The position numbers were made by a program, and so were the translations under genes. From Mycobacterium sp. M26 (GTDB lineage Bacteria > Actinomycetota > Actinomycetes > Mycobacteriales > Mycobacteriaceae), in the NCBI RefSeq assembly GCF_001494595.1, contig NZ_LN929908.1, positions 2,207,716 to 2,271,715 of the forward strand: a stretch of DNA of 64,000 nucleotides. Reading direction: 5' to 3'. Below the pieces are notes generated by a model, which was not told the origin of the DNA, searched no databases, and saw nothing but the letters and a program-made list of their open reading frames with translations. Each line of letters begins with the position of its first letter. Positions within the stretch are counted from its first letter, which is position 1. Of this stretch, positions 42,756 to 51,215 are shown piece by piece.

Positions 42756-43550
42756 GTGACGGTGCCCGGCAAGACATGCGCTGCGCTGGCGGCGGTGGCC
42801 ATGGTGTTCATCAGCTCTGTGCCCGCCCACGCCGACCCGAACGCACTCTGGACGATCGTGCACGACCATTGCGTGGCCGACGAATTCGCGCATCGCGATC
42901 CGGCTCCGTGCGCGCAGGTGAACCTCGACGGTGGCGAGCGGTACGGCTACGCCGTCATGAAGGACATCGACGGCGACCGGCAATACCTGCTGCTACCCAC
43001 GGCGCGCATCACCGGAATCGAAAGTCCTGAGCTCCTCGAACCGGGTGCCACCAACTATTTCGCCGAGGCGTGGCTGGCCCGGGCCTTCACGGAGCAGCGG
43101 GCCGGCGGCACGCTACCGCGGGACTGGGTGAGCCTGGCGGTCAACTCCGAGGTCTCGCGCTCGCAGAACCAGTTGCACATCCACATCGACTGCGTTCGCG
43201 CCGACGTGCGGGCGGCGCTGCGTGCCCAGGCCGCCGCGATCGGCCCGGCCTGGGCGCCGTTCCCGGCGCCGCTGGCCGGTCACACCTACTGGGCGATGAC
43301 CGTTCCCGGCGCGGATCTGACCGTCAACCCGTTCACCCTGCTGGCCGACGGCCTGGCCGGGGCGCGTACCGATATGGGCAGCTACACGCTGGTGATCGTC
43401 GGGGCTGACGACGTGGCCGGGCAGCCCGGATTCATCGTGCTCGCCGACCGGGCTGACGGAGAAACCGGCGACTTCGCAGGCGGGGAACAGCTGCAGGACC
43501 ACGATTACTGCCCGCCGCCGCTGCCGCCCAGCGGCGCCACCGCCAAGTAG
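42756..43550 (+). CDS. CDP-diacylglycerol pyrophosphatase (Cdh)-like exported protein
   Basis: A 264-residue exported protein: signal peptide (CAALAAVAMVFISSVPAHA, cleavage near residue 26), then LWTIVHDHCVADEF, YLLLPTARITGIESPEL and the HIT-like catalytic stretch NQLHIHIDCVR. Cdh hydrolyses CDP-diacylglycerol to phosphatidate and CMP; M. tuberculosis has a homologue (Rv2289, from memory). The double-His HIHID motif and the length fit. GTG start at 42756 (or 42762). It acts outside the cytoplasmic membrane. Convergent with the next secreted-protein gene. Confidence 0.8.
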   Translation: MTVPGKTCAALAAVAMVFISSVPAHADPNALWTIVHDHCVADEFAHRDPAPCAQVNLDGGERYGYAVMKDIDGDRQYLLLPTARITGIESPELLEPGATNYFAEAWLARAFTEQRAGGTLPRDWVSLAVNSEVSRSQNQLHIHIDCVRADVRAALRAQAAAIGPAWAPFPAPLAGHTYWAMTVPGADLTVNPFTLLADGLAGARTDMGSYTLVIVGADDVAGQPGFIVLADRADGETGDFAGGEQLQDHDYCPPPLPPSGATAK

Positions 43551-43554
43551 CAGG

Positions 43555-44103
43555 TCAGGACGGCGGCAGCTGGCCGTTGCCGGACGCGCCCGAGAGGCCG
43601 TTGATCACGTCGAGGTAGTGGCGCAGCTGAATGCCGGACAACCACGGCGGGTTCTCGTTCGGCGGCGGCGCATCGGTGAGCTGCCACGGCTGGCAGCCGT
43701 TGGTCTTGAATGCGGTGTCGGTCGGCTCGATCTGCACGATCTGCGGCTTTCCGCTCAGCGCGTTGTCCAGGGTGGTGGCGCCGTCCGGGCCGCCGACCCG
43801 CTTCCAGTAGCACTTGTCGCCTTCGACCGGACCGGCCGAGGAGTAGGTGCCGGCGACGATGTCGGTACCGACGGTGTAGGTGCCGTTGTGGTCCATCGCC
43901 GACTGAGGCACCGCCGGTGGGGTGGTGGTCGGCGAGCTGGCAGCGGGCAGTGACAGGGCGGGCACGCTCGGAGCGGTCGTCGACGTGGACGGTGCCGGCA
44001 CGGGATCCGGCGTCGCCGGATCAGCTCCGGCCGCACCGGCTCCGACGAGCACCGCAACCGCGGTCAGCGACGCAGCGGTCAGGATGACAGATGTTTGACC
44101 CAC
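43555..44103 (-). CDS. Secreted protein with low-complexity linker, unknown function
   Basis: A 182-residue protein: signal peptide (TAASLTAVAVLVGAGAAGA, cleavage after AGA near 27), a Pro/Ser/Thr/Ala linker to about residue 68, then a compact domain (NGTYTVGTDIVAGTYSSAGP, KCYWKRVGGPDGATTLDNAL) with two cysteines. GTYxVGxDIxxGTYxxxG is a motif shared by a group of actinobacterial extracytoplasmic proteins of unknown role. GTG start. The last residues of the convergent Cdh-like gene lie 4 bp away. Confidence 0.65.
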   Translation of the reverse strand: MGQTSVILTAASLTAVAVLVGAGAAGADPATPDPVPAPSTSTTAPSVPALSLPAASSPTTTPPAVPQSAMDHNGTYTVGTDIVAGTYSSAGPVEGDKCYWKRVGGPDGATTLDNALSGKPQIVQIEPTDTAFKTNGCQPWQLTDAPPPNENPPWLSGIQLRHYLDVINGLSGASGNGQLPPS

Positions 44104-44145
44104 GACGATCAGGGTACGCGCGCCGGAGAACCCGGCGGTTTTCGC

Positions 44146-44580
44146 TCAGGCCGTCTTGCTCAGCAGCGGCAGCAGGAAGCGGCGGCGGTTGAGGATCGCG
44201 TCGTCGAACTCGTGCTCGGCTTCGGCCAGTGAGGCCACCACCGGGAACAGCACGTCGTTGTTGCGGATCCGCAGCCGGCGCTTGACGGCCTCGCTGGCGA
44301 CCACCGCCCAGTCGACACCGACGGCGGTGCACCGGTCATCGAGAGCGAACAGCAGCCGAAGCGCTTGCGGGGTAAAGGAATCCACGCCGCTCAGGTCGAG
44401 CACGAACGGCTGGTCGGCCAGGACGAAGCGCTGGACGAACTCGGTCAGGTGATCGACGTTGGAGGCGTCGACGCGACCGCTGATCGCCGCCACCGTCGCG
44501 ACATGCCGGAAGTGGGCCCGAACGTGCGCACCCTTGTAATCAACAGCGGGGTTGCCGTAGCGAGAGGTGAAACTCGTCAT
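44146..44580 (-). CDS. STAS-domain protein, anti-anti-sigma factor-like
   Basis: A 144-residue STAS protein: VRAHFRHVATVAAISGRVDA, then FVLDLSGVDSFTPQALRLLF, where the Ser/Thr following the DLSGVD strand is the usual phosphorylation or binding site, and CTAVGVDWAVVASEAVKRRL. The size and position near cinA and katG recall Rv1904. STAS proteins sequester anti-sigma factors; no anti-sigma or sigma gene is adjacent. ATG 44580 has GAGG 8 bases upstream. Confidence 0.75.
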   Translation of the reverse strand: MTSFTSRYGNPAVDYKGAHVRAHFRHVATVAAISGRVDASNVDHLTEFVQRFVLADQPFVLDLSGVDSFTPQALRLLFALDDRCTAVGVDWAVVASEAVKRRLRIRNNDVLFPVVASLAEAEHEFDDAILNRRRFLLPLLSKTA

Positions 44581-44750
44581 GTGCAGCCTCATTCCGGTCA
44601 GTGTTGCGGATGCGGGTATGCCGTGTGGCCTCCCCACCGATGAAACGTATGCCGCAAATTTAAGGCCCCAGGGAGCACTGCCTAAAACTCTGGTAAGAAC
44701 CCAACTTTCACGCCGATGACGGTCGTCGGGCAACTTCGGCAGGCTACTGA

Positions 44751-45398
44751 TCAGTAGCGACGGCGGGCCGCGACCAGATCGATCGCCGACTGGAAGACCA
44801 GCGTCGCGTGCAGTTCGAAGAGTTCGACCAACCGGTCCGGATCGTCGTCGATCTCACCCACGATGAACAACCCGTCGGCCCCGGCGATCAGATAAGTCGT
44901 CAGCAGATCGACCTTGTCGTCGTCGAGTTCGGGGGCGATCTGGCGGATCAGCCGGGCGAATTGATCGAACGTACTGGCCCGGCTCTGCAGGAACTCCCGC
45001 TTCGCGCGGCGTTCGACCGGGCGGCGGTCTAGCGCCAGTTTGAGCCCCAGTCGCAGGAAGTCGGGCGCCTCCTGCAGCGCCTTGGCCACCTGGGTGCCGA
45101 TCTGGCCGGCCCAGCGGGCGGCATCGGCGCCCTCGGGCAGGCTCAGGGCGCCCATCCAGCGCTGGTAGCTGCGTTCGATCACCGCGGCGATCAGGTCGTC
45201 CTTGTCGGTGAAATGCCAGTAGATCGAGGTCGGAGGCAGGCCGCTGGCCTTGCTCACCGCCGAGATGGTGGTCCCGTCGTAGCCGCGCTCGGTGGCGACC
45301 TCGGTGGCCGCATCCAGGATGCGTTCGCGGGACCGGTCGCCGTTGGCCCGGGTGCGCCGAGCCGGGCGCGCGGGCGTCGATCGTGATTCCTCGGACAT
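44751..45398 (-). CDS. TetR-family transcriptional regulator
   Basis: A 215-residue TetR protein: after a basic, Pro-rich N-terminus the DNA-binding domain is RERILDAATEVATERGYDGT, TISAVSKASGLPPTSIYWHF, TDKDDLIAAVI. The C-terminal helical ligand domain is unassigned. It is divergent from the sulfatase gene with 88 bp between starts, so it is a probable repressor of that gene. A near-palindrome TGTACGTATCGCTACA lies in between. Confidence 0.8.
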   Translation of the reverse strand: MSEESRSTPARPARRTRANGDRSRERILDAATEVATERGYDGTTISAVSKASGLPPTSIYWHFTDKDDLIAAVIERSYQRWMGALSLPEGADAARWAGQIGTQVAKALQEAPDFLRLGLKLALDRRPVERRAKREFLQSRASTFDQFARLIRQIAPELDDDKVDLLTTYLIAGADGLFIVGEIDDDPDRLVELFELHATLVFQSAIDLVAARRRY

Positions 45399-45445
45399 GG
45401 CCTGCCGATCCTCGCATGGTTGACCGGGCAACAACACGACCTTAG

Positions 45446-45461
45446 TGTACGTATCGCTACA
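45446..45461. promoter_or_regulatory. Candidate operator of the TetR/sulfatase divergon
   Basis: TGTACGTATCGCTACA has matching outer arms TGTA/TACA around a central AT, 48 bp from the TetR start and 26 bp from the sulfatase start. TetR operators are often such imperfect palindromes. The internal bases do not pair, so support is moderate at best. Confidence 0.35.
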
Positions 45462-45486
45462 TCAACAATGGAAGGGGCGCGACCGC

Positions 45487-47259
45487 GTGACACCTACTCC
45501 CGAAGGAACCAGCCGGCGGACCTTCCTGGCCATGGCCGGCGTCTCGCTGGCCGGGGCCTCACTGGCTGCGGCGGCCTGCGCACCCAAACCGGCGAGCACG
45601 CCGTCGGCGCCCAAGACCGGACTTCCGTCGGCGGCCAAGCACAACATCGTGTTCGTCTTCACCGATCAGGAGCGCTACTTCTCCGAGTGGCCGGCGGGGA
45701 TGTCGCTGCCGGGCCGGGAGCGGTTGCGTACCGACGGCGTCACCTTCACCAACCACTACTGCCCGGCCGTGATGTGCACCAGTTCGCGCGCGGTGATCCT
45801 GACCGGACTGCAGACACCGGACAACGGGATGTTCGAGAACGTCGACATGCCCTACGTCAACTCGATGAGCACCGACATCCCAACAGTCGGGGACATGCTG
45901 CGCAAAGCCGGCTACTACACCGCCTACAAGGGCAAGTGGCATCTCAACAGCGCCTTCGAGACCGAGCAGCCCGACCACCTGTTCACCAAGGAGATGGATG
46001 CCTACGGCTTCTCCGACTACGTCTGGCCCGGCGACGTCCTGACCCACACCCTCGGCGGGTACCACTACGACAACATGATCGGCGGCAGCGCGGTGTCGTG
46101 GCTGCGCGACCAGGGCCGGTCGCTGGCCGACGAGAACAAGCCCTGGGCGTTGTTCGTCAGCCTGGTCAACCCGCACGACATCATGTACTTCAACACCGAT
46201 GCCCCCGGACAGAACGTCCAGGACACCGGCAGGCTGCTGATGGAGGCCGCCCGGGCACCGGAGAACGAGCTCTACGCCAAGACCTGGGACACCGCGCTGC
46301 CCAAGAGCCTCGCCCAGCCGATGGACGAGCCGGGCCGGCCCGCCGCACACGGCGAATACCTCAAGGCCTGGGCCTACGCGCTGGGCGCCATCCCACCCGA
46401 GGAGGAGCGCTGGCGGCGCTTCTCCGACTTCTACCTCAACAGCATCCGCAGTGTGGACCAGCAGTTGCAGCTGCTGCTCGCCGAGCTCGACAACCTCAAG
46501 CTGACCGACAACACGATCGTGGTGTTCACCAGCGACCACGGTGAGATGGGCGGCGCACATGGCCTTCGCGGCAAGGGGCCGTTCGCCTACCAGGAGGCCA
46601 TCCACCTTCCGATGCACGTCGTACACCCGGATGTGGCTGGGGGACAGGATGTCTCCTCGCTGACCGGCCACATCGACCTGGCCCCGAGCCTGCTGGCCTT
46701 CGCCGGGGTGACGGGGGGCAACGAAGGCGAGGTCGCCGGCCGGGATCTGCCGGGCCGGGATTTCAGTGCGGCACTGGGCAATCCGCGCGGTGCCAACGAG
46801 CACACGGTGCGCGACGCGCTGTTGTTCACCTACAGCGGGCTGGCCACCAACGACAGCGAGGTCATCCGGATCATCGCCGATGCCAAGGCCGCCAAGAAAG
46901 ACCCCAAGCAGGCGATGGCCGAAGCCGGCTATCGGCCCGACCTGAACAAGCGGGGCAGTCTGCGCACGATGTTCGACGGGCGCTACAAGTTCACCCGCTA
47001 CTTCGCGCCGACACAGCGCAACCTGCCGCGTGATCTCGATGAGCTGTACCGGTTCAACGACGTCGAGCTCTACGACCTGCAGAGCGATCCGGCCGAGATG
47101 ACCAATCTGGCTGCCACCAAGGGGCAGAACGCCGAGCTGGTGCTGGCGTCCAGCGCCAAACTCGAGGCGCTGATCAAGCAGGAGATCGGGGTCGACGACG
47201 GCCGCGAGATGCCGCACTTCGACCACATCAAGTGGACGATCGACCGCCTGGATCTCTAG
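45487..47259 (+). CDS. Tat-exported lipoprotein sulfatase
   Basis: A 590-residue arylsulfatase-family protein. The leader has a twin-arginine motif (SRRTFLAMAG, residues 9-18) and ends in an AAAAC lipobox, so it is probably Tat-exported and lipid-anchored. The sulfatase core shows NIVFVFTDQERY, the formylglycine site CTSSRAVILTG (Cys then SSR, where many have CxPSR), YKGKWHLN and FTSDHGEMGGAHGLRGKGPF. A formylglycine-generating enzyme must act on the Cys before export. It probably hydrolyses a sulfate ester outside the membrane. GTG start with GGAAGGGG 10 bases upstream. Its stop codon lies in the target-site duplication of the IS481 element. Confidence 0.85.
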   Translation: MTPTPEGTSRRTFLAMAGVSLAGASLAAAACAPKPASTPSAPKTGLPSAAKHNIVFVFTDQERYFSEWPAGMSLPGRERLRTDGVTFTNHYCPAVMCTSSRAVILTGLQTPDNGMFENVDMPYVNSMSTDIPTVGDMLRKAGYYTAYKGKWHLNSAFETEQPDHLFTKEMDAYGFSDYVWPGDVLTHTLGGYHYDNMIGGSAVSWLRDQGRSLADENKPWALFVSLVNPHDIMYFNTDAPGQNVQDTGRLLMEAARAPENELYAKTWDTALPKSLAQPMDEPGRPAAHGEYLKAWAYALGAIPPEEERWRRFSDFYLNSIRSVDQQLQLLLAELDNLKLTDNTIVVFTSDHGEMGGAHGLRGKGPFAYQEAIHLPMHVVHPDVAGGQDVSSLTGHIDLAPSLLAFAGVTGGNEGEVAGRDLPGRDFSAALGNPRGANEHTVRDALLFTYSGLATNDSEVIRIIADAKAAKKDPKQAMAEAGYRPDLNKRGSLRTMFDGRYKFTRYFAPTQRNLPRDLDELYRFNDVELYDLQSDPAEMTNLAATKGQNAELVLASSAKLEALIKQEIGVDDGREMPHFDHIKWTIDRLDL

Positions 47260-47260
47260 G
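47255..47260. repeat. Left target-site duplication of the IS481 element
   Basis: TCTAGG at 47255-47260 is repeated at 48350-48355, directly flanking the element. The TAG inside it is the stop codon of the sulfatase gene. It fits the NCTAGN target known for IS481. Confidence 0.9.
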
Positions 47261-48349
47261 TGTACTGACCACGGACGTTGGTGACGGCGTGGCGTGGTGA
47301 CATGACGAAGACCTCCGAGTGAAGTGCGAGCTGTCTAGGAACGCACCAACTCACCTCGGAGGTCTTCGTGTCCCACCGTAATGCCCCTTTGTCGGAAACT
47401 GGGCGTCTGCGTCTGGCCCGCTGCGTCGTCGAGGACGGCTGGCCGCTTCGGCGAGCGGCTGAACGATTCCAGGTGGCGGTGACCACCGCGTCGCGGTGGG
47501 CTGGCCGCTACCGCGCACTGGGTGAAGCTGGCATGGCTGATCGCAGTTCACGTCCGCATCACAGCCCCCACCAGACTCCTACTCGTACCGAGCGCCGCAT
47601 CATCAAGGTGCGGGTTATCCGCCGGTGGGGGCCGGCGCGGATCGGCTATCTGCTCGGAATCCATCCGTCTACCGTGCACCGAGTACTGACCCGCTACGGC
47701 CTGGCCAAGCTGAGCTGGCTGGATCGGCCCACCGGCCGGGTGATCCGGCGCATGGAACCGGCCCGCTGCGGGGACCTGGTGCACATCGACGTCAAGAAGC
47801 TTGGCAAGATCCCCGCCGGCGGAGGATGGCGCATGGTCGGCCGATCAATGGGCCACCGCAACTCCCAAGCCGACAAGACCGGTCTGACCAACAACCACCG
47901 CAACCCAGTGCGCGGATACCACTTTCTGCACACCGCTTTGGATGGACATTCCCGATTGGCCTACAGCGAGATCCTGGCTGACGAACGCAAAGAGACCGCC
48001 GCCGGGTTTTGGCGGCGCGCCAACAGCTGGTTCTCCCACCACGGGATCACCGTGCGAAAAGTCCTCACCGACAACGGTTCCTGCTACCGTTCCCACGCTT
48101 TCCATGACGCACTCGGTGACATCGAGCACCGTCGCACACGCCCCTATCGACCGCAGACCAACGGCAAAGTCGAAAGATTTCACCGCACTCTGGCCGACGA
48201 ATGGGCTTACGTCAGGCTCTATCGCACAGACGCCGAACGCTGCTCGGAGTTCGCCATCTGGCTGCACACCTACAATCACCACCGCGGCCACACCGCACTC
48301 GGAGGACAACCCCCCGCCAGCCGCGTACCTAACCTCTCGGGTCAGTACA
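47261..48349 (+). mobile_element. IS481-family insertion sequence, intact (1089 bp)
   Basis: Bounded by the inverted repeat TGTACTGACC at the left and GGTCAGTACA at the right, with weaker pairing further in. It is flanked by the 6-bp direct repeat TCTAGG. It holds a single transposase gene with a complete DDE domain. Perfect ends and target duplication mean a recent insertion. Confidence 0.9.
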
Positions 48350-48354
48350 TCTAG
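47368..48354 (+). CDS. IS481-family transposase
   Basis: A 328-residue transposase: N-terminal helix-turn-helix (GWPLRRAAERFQVAVTTASR), a second HTH (YLLGIHPSTVHRVLTRYGLA), then an rve/DDE integrase core with VHIDVKKLGKI (first Asp), VLTDNGSCYRSHAF (second Asp) and YRPQTNGKVERFHRTL (catalytic Glu). GTG start with GGAGG upstream. The frame reads through the right inverted repeat (LSGQYI) and takes its TAG stop at 48352-48354 from the target duplication, so the protein end depends on the insertion site. Confidence 0.95.
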   Translation: MSHRNAPLSETGRLRLARCVVEDGWPLRRAAERFQVAVTTASRWAGRYRALGEAGMADRSSRPHHSPHQTPTRTERRIIKVRVIRRWGPARIGYLLGIHPSTVHRVLTRYGLAKLSWLDRPTGRVIRRMEPARCGDLVHIDVKKLGKIPAGGGWRMVGRSMGHRNSQADKTGLTNNHRNPVRGYHFLHTALDGHSRLAYSEILADERKETAAGFWRRANSWFSHHGITVRKVLTDNGSCYRSHAFHDALGDIEHRRTRPYRPQTNGKVERFHRTLADEWAYVRLYRTDAERCSEFAIWLHTYNHHRGHTALGGQPPASRVPNLSGQYI

Positions 48355-48355
48355 G
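48350..48355. repeat. Right target-site duplication of the IS481 element
   Basis: TCTAGG, the direct copy of 47255-47260. It supplies both the transposase stop (rightward) and the stop of the LLM oxidoreductase gene (leftward, CTA at 48351-48353). Confidence 0.9.
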
Positions 48356-49313
48356 ACAGCGCGGGCAGGACCCGATCGGTCAACAGCTGCACGGACTTGC
48401 AGGCCTCCTCGACCGGCATCCCGCCGACCAGGGGATGCAGTGTGATCGGCCCGAAATCGACGGCGGACCGGTGCTCCTCGATCAGTTGTTCGGGAGTCAG
48501 GAAGCGGTAGCGCCCCGAGGCCCTGACCTCCTCGATGGTCTGCACGCCGGGCAGGTGCATCAGGGACCGGGTCTCGGTGGACCACTGGCCGTAGGTGACG
48601 GCCTCCCAGAGGATGTGCTCGCCGAGTTCGGCCCACGCCCGCTCGGGGTCCTCGTGCAGATAGATCATGCCGCGGTTGACCTCGGCGGGCATGATCACGA
48701 ACGGCCGCTGCCCGGCCTCGGCACACAGCTCGGCGTAGTACGCCGCCAGGTCGGGCCGGTGATCGGGCAGGCTCAGCGGCAGGCCGAAGCGCACCGCGCG
48801 GCGCACGGTGGCACGCACCCCACCCCCGACATACAACGGCGGGTGCGGGCGCGACCAGGTGCCCGACACCACCCCGGTGTCGCCGGACCAGGCCGCGAGC
48901 ATGGTCTGCAGCGCAGTGTCCATCAGTTCGCCGCGCCGCGCGAAATCGACGCCCAGAGTGGTGTACTCGGCTTCCCGGTAGCCCAGTCCGACGGTGGTGT
49001 GTAGCCGGCCGCGGCTCATCCCGTCCACCAGGGCGATGTCCTCGGCCATCCGGACCGGGTTCCACAGCGGCCCCAGCGCGCAGTCGATGCTGGCGATGAT
49101 GGAGCGGGTACGGGCCAGCAGCATCCCGGCCACCATCACCGGGTTGCAACTCCAGCCGTGCCCGGTGACGTGGTGCTCGTCGACGCTGACGGCGGCCACG
49201 CCGCGGGTATCGACATACTGCGCCATTTCCAGTGCTGCCGAGAGCAGTTCGCCCTGGACCTTCGGATCGCCGCCGGGGGAGGCGAAGTTGAACCGGAGAA
49301 CCGCGAACGCCAT
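48351..49313 (-). CDS. LLM-class flavin/F420-dependent oxidoreductase
   Basis: A 320-residue luciferase-like monooxygenase-fold protein: FAVLRFNFASPGGDPKVQGE, SVDEHHVTGHGWSCNPVMVA near residue 45, where EHH is typical of the group, SIDCALGPLWNPVRMAEDIA and SRGRLHTTVGLGYREAEY. Mycobacterial members usually bind F420 or FMN. Cytoplasmic. Its stop overlaps the IS target site; before the insertion its TAG lay in the same CTAG as the sulfatase stop. The substrate is unknown. Confidence 0.8.
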   Translation of the reverse strand: MAFAVLRFNFASPGGDPKVQGELLSAALEMAQYVDTRGVAAVSVDEHHVTGHGWSCNPVMVAGMLLARTRSIIASIDCALGPLWNPVRMAEDIALVDGMSRGRLHTTVGLGYREAEYTTLGVDFARRGELMDTALQTMLAAWSGDTGVVSGTWSRPHPPLYVGGGVRATVRRAVRFGLPLSLPDHRPDLAAYYAELCAEAGQRPFVIMPAEVNRGMIYLHEDPERAWAELGEHILWEAVTYGQWSTETRSLMHLPGVQTIEEVRASGRYRFLTPEQLIEEHRSAVDFGPITLHPLVGGMPVEEACKSVQLLTDRVLPALS

Positions 49314-49419
49314 CCCCGCACTGTATGGGTTCCGGTCACGGTTTGGCAGAGGAGTCCCGTTGCGGCGCCGCGATGTCGGTGCGACTGGCTACGGTGTCGG
49401 CGTGCGCCAGGACTCCAGC

Positions 49420-49995
49420 ATGAACACCGGCCTGCAGTGGCTGGGCCTGTGGCTGGCGGCAACCGGACTACTGGCCCTGGCCGGCCTGCTCAACCGCGGT
49501 GCGTGGGTGCTGGCGGCCATCACCGCGGTGATCGCGCTGGTCAGCACGTGGCGGGCGATGCTGGCCTATCTCGATGACCGGCAGGACCGACGGCTCGACG
49601 CCCTGTATCGGGCCTCCGGGCAGGCCGCCGTCGACGAGATGACCGGGGTGGAGTTCGAGCATTACGTCGCCGCGGTCCTGCGCGGCCGCGGCTATACCGT
49701 CGAAATGACCAAGGCGACAGGCGATTTCGGGGTCGACCTGATCGCCACCCGGGATGACGTGCGCACTGCGGTGCAGTGCAAACGCCAGGGCCGGGTGGTC
49801 AACGGTGCCGCCATCCAGCAGGTCGTCGCCGGTGCGGCCGTCTACGAGTGCCAGACCACGATGGTGGTGACCAACCATCGCTACACCGCAGCCGCCCAGC
49901 AGTTGGCCGAGGTCCACGGTTGCACGCTGGTGGATCGGACCCGCCTGGCGCGGTTGGCCCGCAGCCCGCGTCAGCCGACGAAGCGGTCGCGGTAG
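49420..49995 (+). CDS. Membrane-anchored Mrr-like restriction endonuclease-fold protein
   Basis: About 191 residues: two membrane helices at 4-22 and 26-43 (WLGLWLAATGLLALAGLL; AWVLAAITAVIALVSTW), then a PD-(D/E)xK Mrr_cat domain with MTGVEFEHYVAAVLRGRGY, GDFGVDLIATRDD (Asp of the core) and AVQCKRQGRVVNGAAIQQVV, where QxK is the Mrr motif, ending HGCTLVDRTRLARLA. Such proteins cleave or sense modified DNA; a membrane tether suggests action on incoming DNA. An alternative GTG start is 49402. Convergent overlap of 25 bp with the sulfotransferase gene. Confidence 0.8.
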   Translation: MNTGLQWLGLWLAATGLLALAGLLNRGAWVLAAITAVIALVSTWRAMLAYLDDRQDRRLDALYRASGQAAVDEMTGVEFEHYVAAVLRGRGYTVEMTKATGDFGVDLIATRDDVRTAVQCKRQGRVVNGAAIQQVVAGAAVYECQTTMVVTNHRYTAAAQQLAEVHGCTLVDRTRLARLARSPRQPTKRSR

Positions 49996-51215
49996 CCCTT
50001 CAGCCGGGCAGCCACCTCGTCGGTATCCAGTCCGACGTCGGCCAGGTCGTAGATCACCTCGCCGTAGCGGCCCCGCGGATGCTCGGCGATGAAGGTGTCC
50101 ATCGCGGCGTGGACCTCGTCGTCGTAGGGTTGCCCGGCCAGCTCGTAGATCGCTGCCAGGGTGCCCTGCTCGTCGGCCATGAAGTCACTGAACCGGACGT
50201 CGATCGACTGGTCGGCGGGCAGCACGTCGCGGTCGCGCAGGCAGCCGTCGAACAGGTCACCGGCTCGGCCGAGCCAGTACCGCCCAACCCGGTGCGGGTC
50301 GGGCGCGGCGGTGGCCATCCGCGACGAGTACGCGATCATGGTGGCCATCGACCGGGTCACCTCCACCGGATCGCGATGTGTCACAACGAATGTCGCATCC
50401 GGGAACGTGGCGTACAGGGTGGCGAACTGTTCGAGGTGCTGTGGCGACTTGAGCACCCAGCGGGTACCGCCGCGCAGGAACTGCATGGCCTGCAGACTGC
50501 GCTTGAGGTAGGCGTAGGACGGTCCCTGGTCGTGCGACTTGTAGTACTCGGCGAATGTCGGGATGTAGTAGGTGGTTTCGAACAGCATTGTCGAGATGTC
50601 GTTGGCGAGGATCTGGATTTCCTCGTGCGCGTGGTCCACGGTCATGTCGTGCATCCGCTTGAACTCGGGCATCGAGGTGTTGACCAGTTCCAGCCCGGCG
50701 CTACATCGGTCGCGGCGGGCCTGCTCATCGTCACCGGGCGCCGGGAAGGGTTCCAGACTCTCCCAGTACGGCAGATACCGCAGGTTCGGGTCGGCGGCCA
50801 TCAGGTTGTGCAGGTGGGTGGTGCCGGTGCGGGGCAGCCCGCAGATGATGATCGGCCGGGCGATCTCGACATCCTCGATCTCCGGATGAGCCGTGATCAG
50901 AGCTTCCAGTCGGAGCCGGTTCACCAGATTGCCGACCAGCTGCTCGAAGACCACCGCCACACCGACATCGGAGAGGCCGGCCTCCTCGCGCAGGGCCGCA
51001 CACAGCACCTCCAGGCGCTCCCGGAACGCCGGATCGCCGAAGTCGTCGAGTCCGGTGCGTTCGGCGGCGGCCGCCAGCATCGCCTCCGGCGTCAACTCCA
51101 GGATCGTGCCGTACCCGGCCAGCGCCTCGCGCATCGGCCACGCCGCTTCGGGATACACCGGATCGGCCAGGTCGGTGAACCGGATGGGCGCCGGTCGCGT
51201 CACCCCGGCGGTCAT
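49971..51215 (-). CDS. Sulfotransferase family protein (Rv3529c-like)
   Basis: A 414-residue sulfotransferase. The PAPS-binding loop is RPIIICGLPRTGTTHLHNLM near residue 115, with LKSPQHLEQF near 250 and FVVTHRDPVEVTRSM near 268, where Arg and Ser contact the 3-phosphate. It resembles the mycobacterial Rv3529c-type enzymes. The acceptor is unknown. The ATG overlaps the DUF1214 stop (ATGA), and the same neighbour pair, a DUF1214 protein and a sulfotransferase, occurs in the cholesterol locus of M. tuberculosis as I recall it (Rv3529c-Rv3531c). Last gene of the TetR operon. Confidence 0.8.
   Translation of the reverse strand: MTAGVTRPAPIRFTDLADPVYPEAAWPMREALAGYGTILELTPEAMLAAAAERTGLDDFGDPAFRERLEVLCAALREEAGLSDVGVAVVFEQLVGNLVNRLRLEALITAHPEIEDVEIARPIIICGLPRTGTTHLHNLMAADPNLRYLPYWESLEPFPAPGDDEQARRDRCSAGLELVNTSMPEFKRMHDMTVDHAHEEIQILANDISTMLFETTYYIPTFAEYYKSHDQGPSYAYLKRSLQAMQFLRGGTRWVLKSPQHLEQFATLYATFPDATFVVTHRDPVEVTRSMATMIAYSSRMATAAPDPHRVGRYWLGRAGDLFDGCLRDRDVLPADQSIDVRFSDFMADEQGTLAAIYELAGQPYDDEVHAAMDTFIAEHPRGRYGEVIYDLADVGLDTDEVAARLKGYRDRFVG

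Noticed and set aside
44581..44750. A SigF-type promoter for the STAS gene
   Set aside because: GTTT and a GGCATA-like element occur, but with a spacing of 20 bases, outside the usual range.
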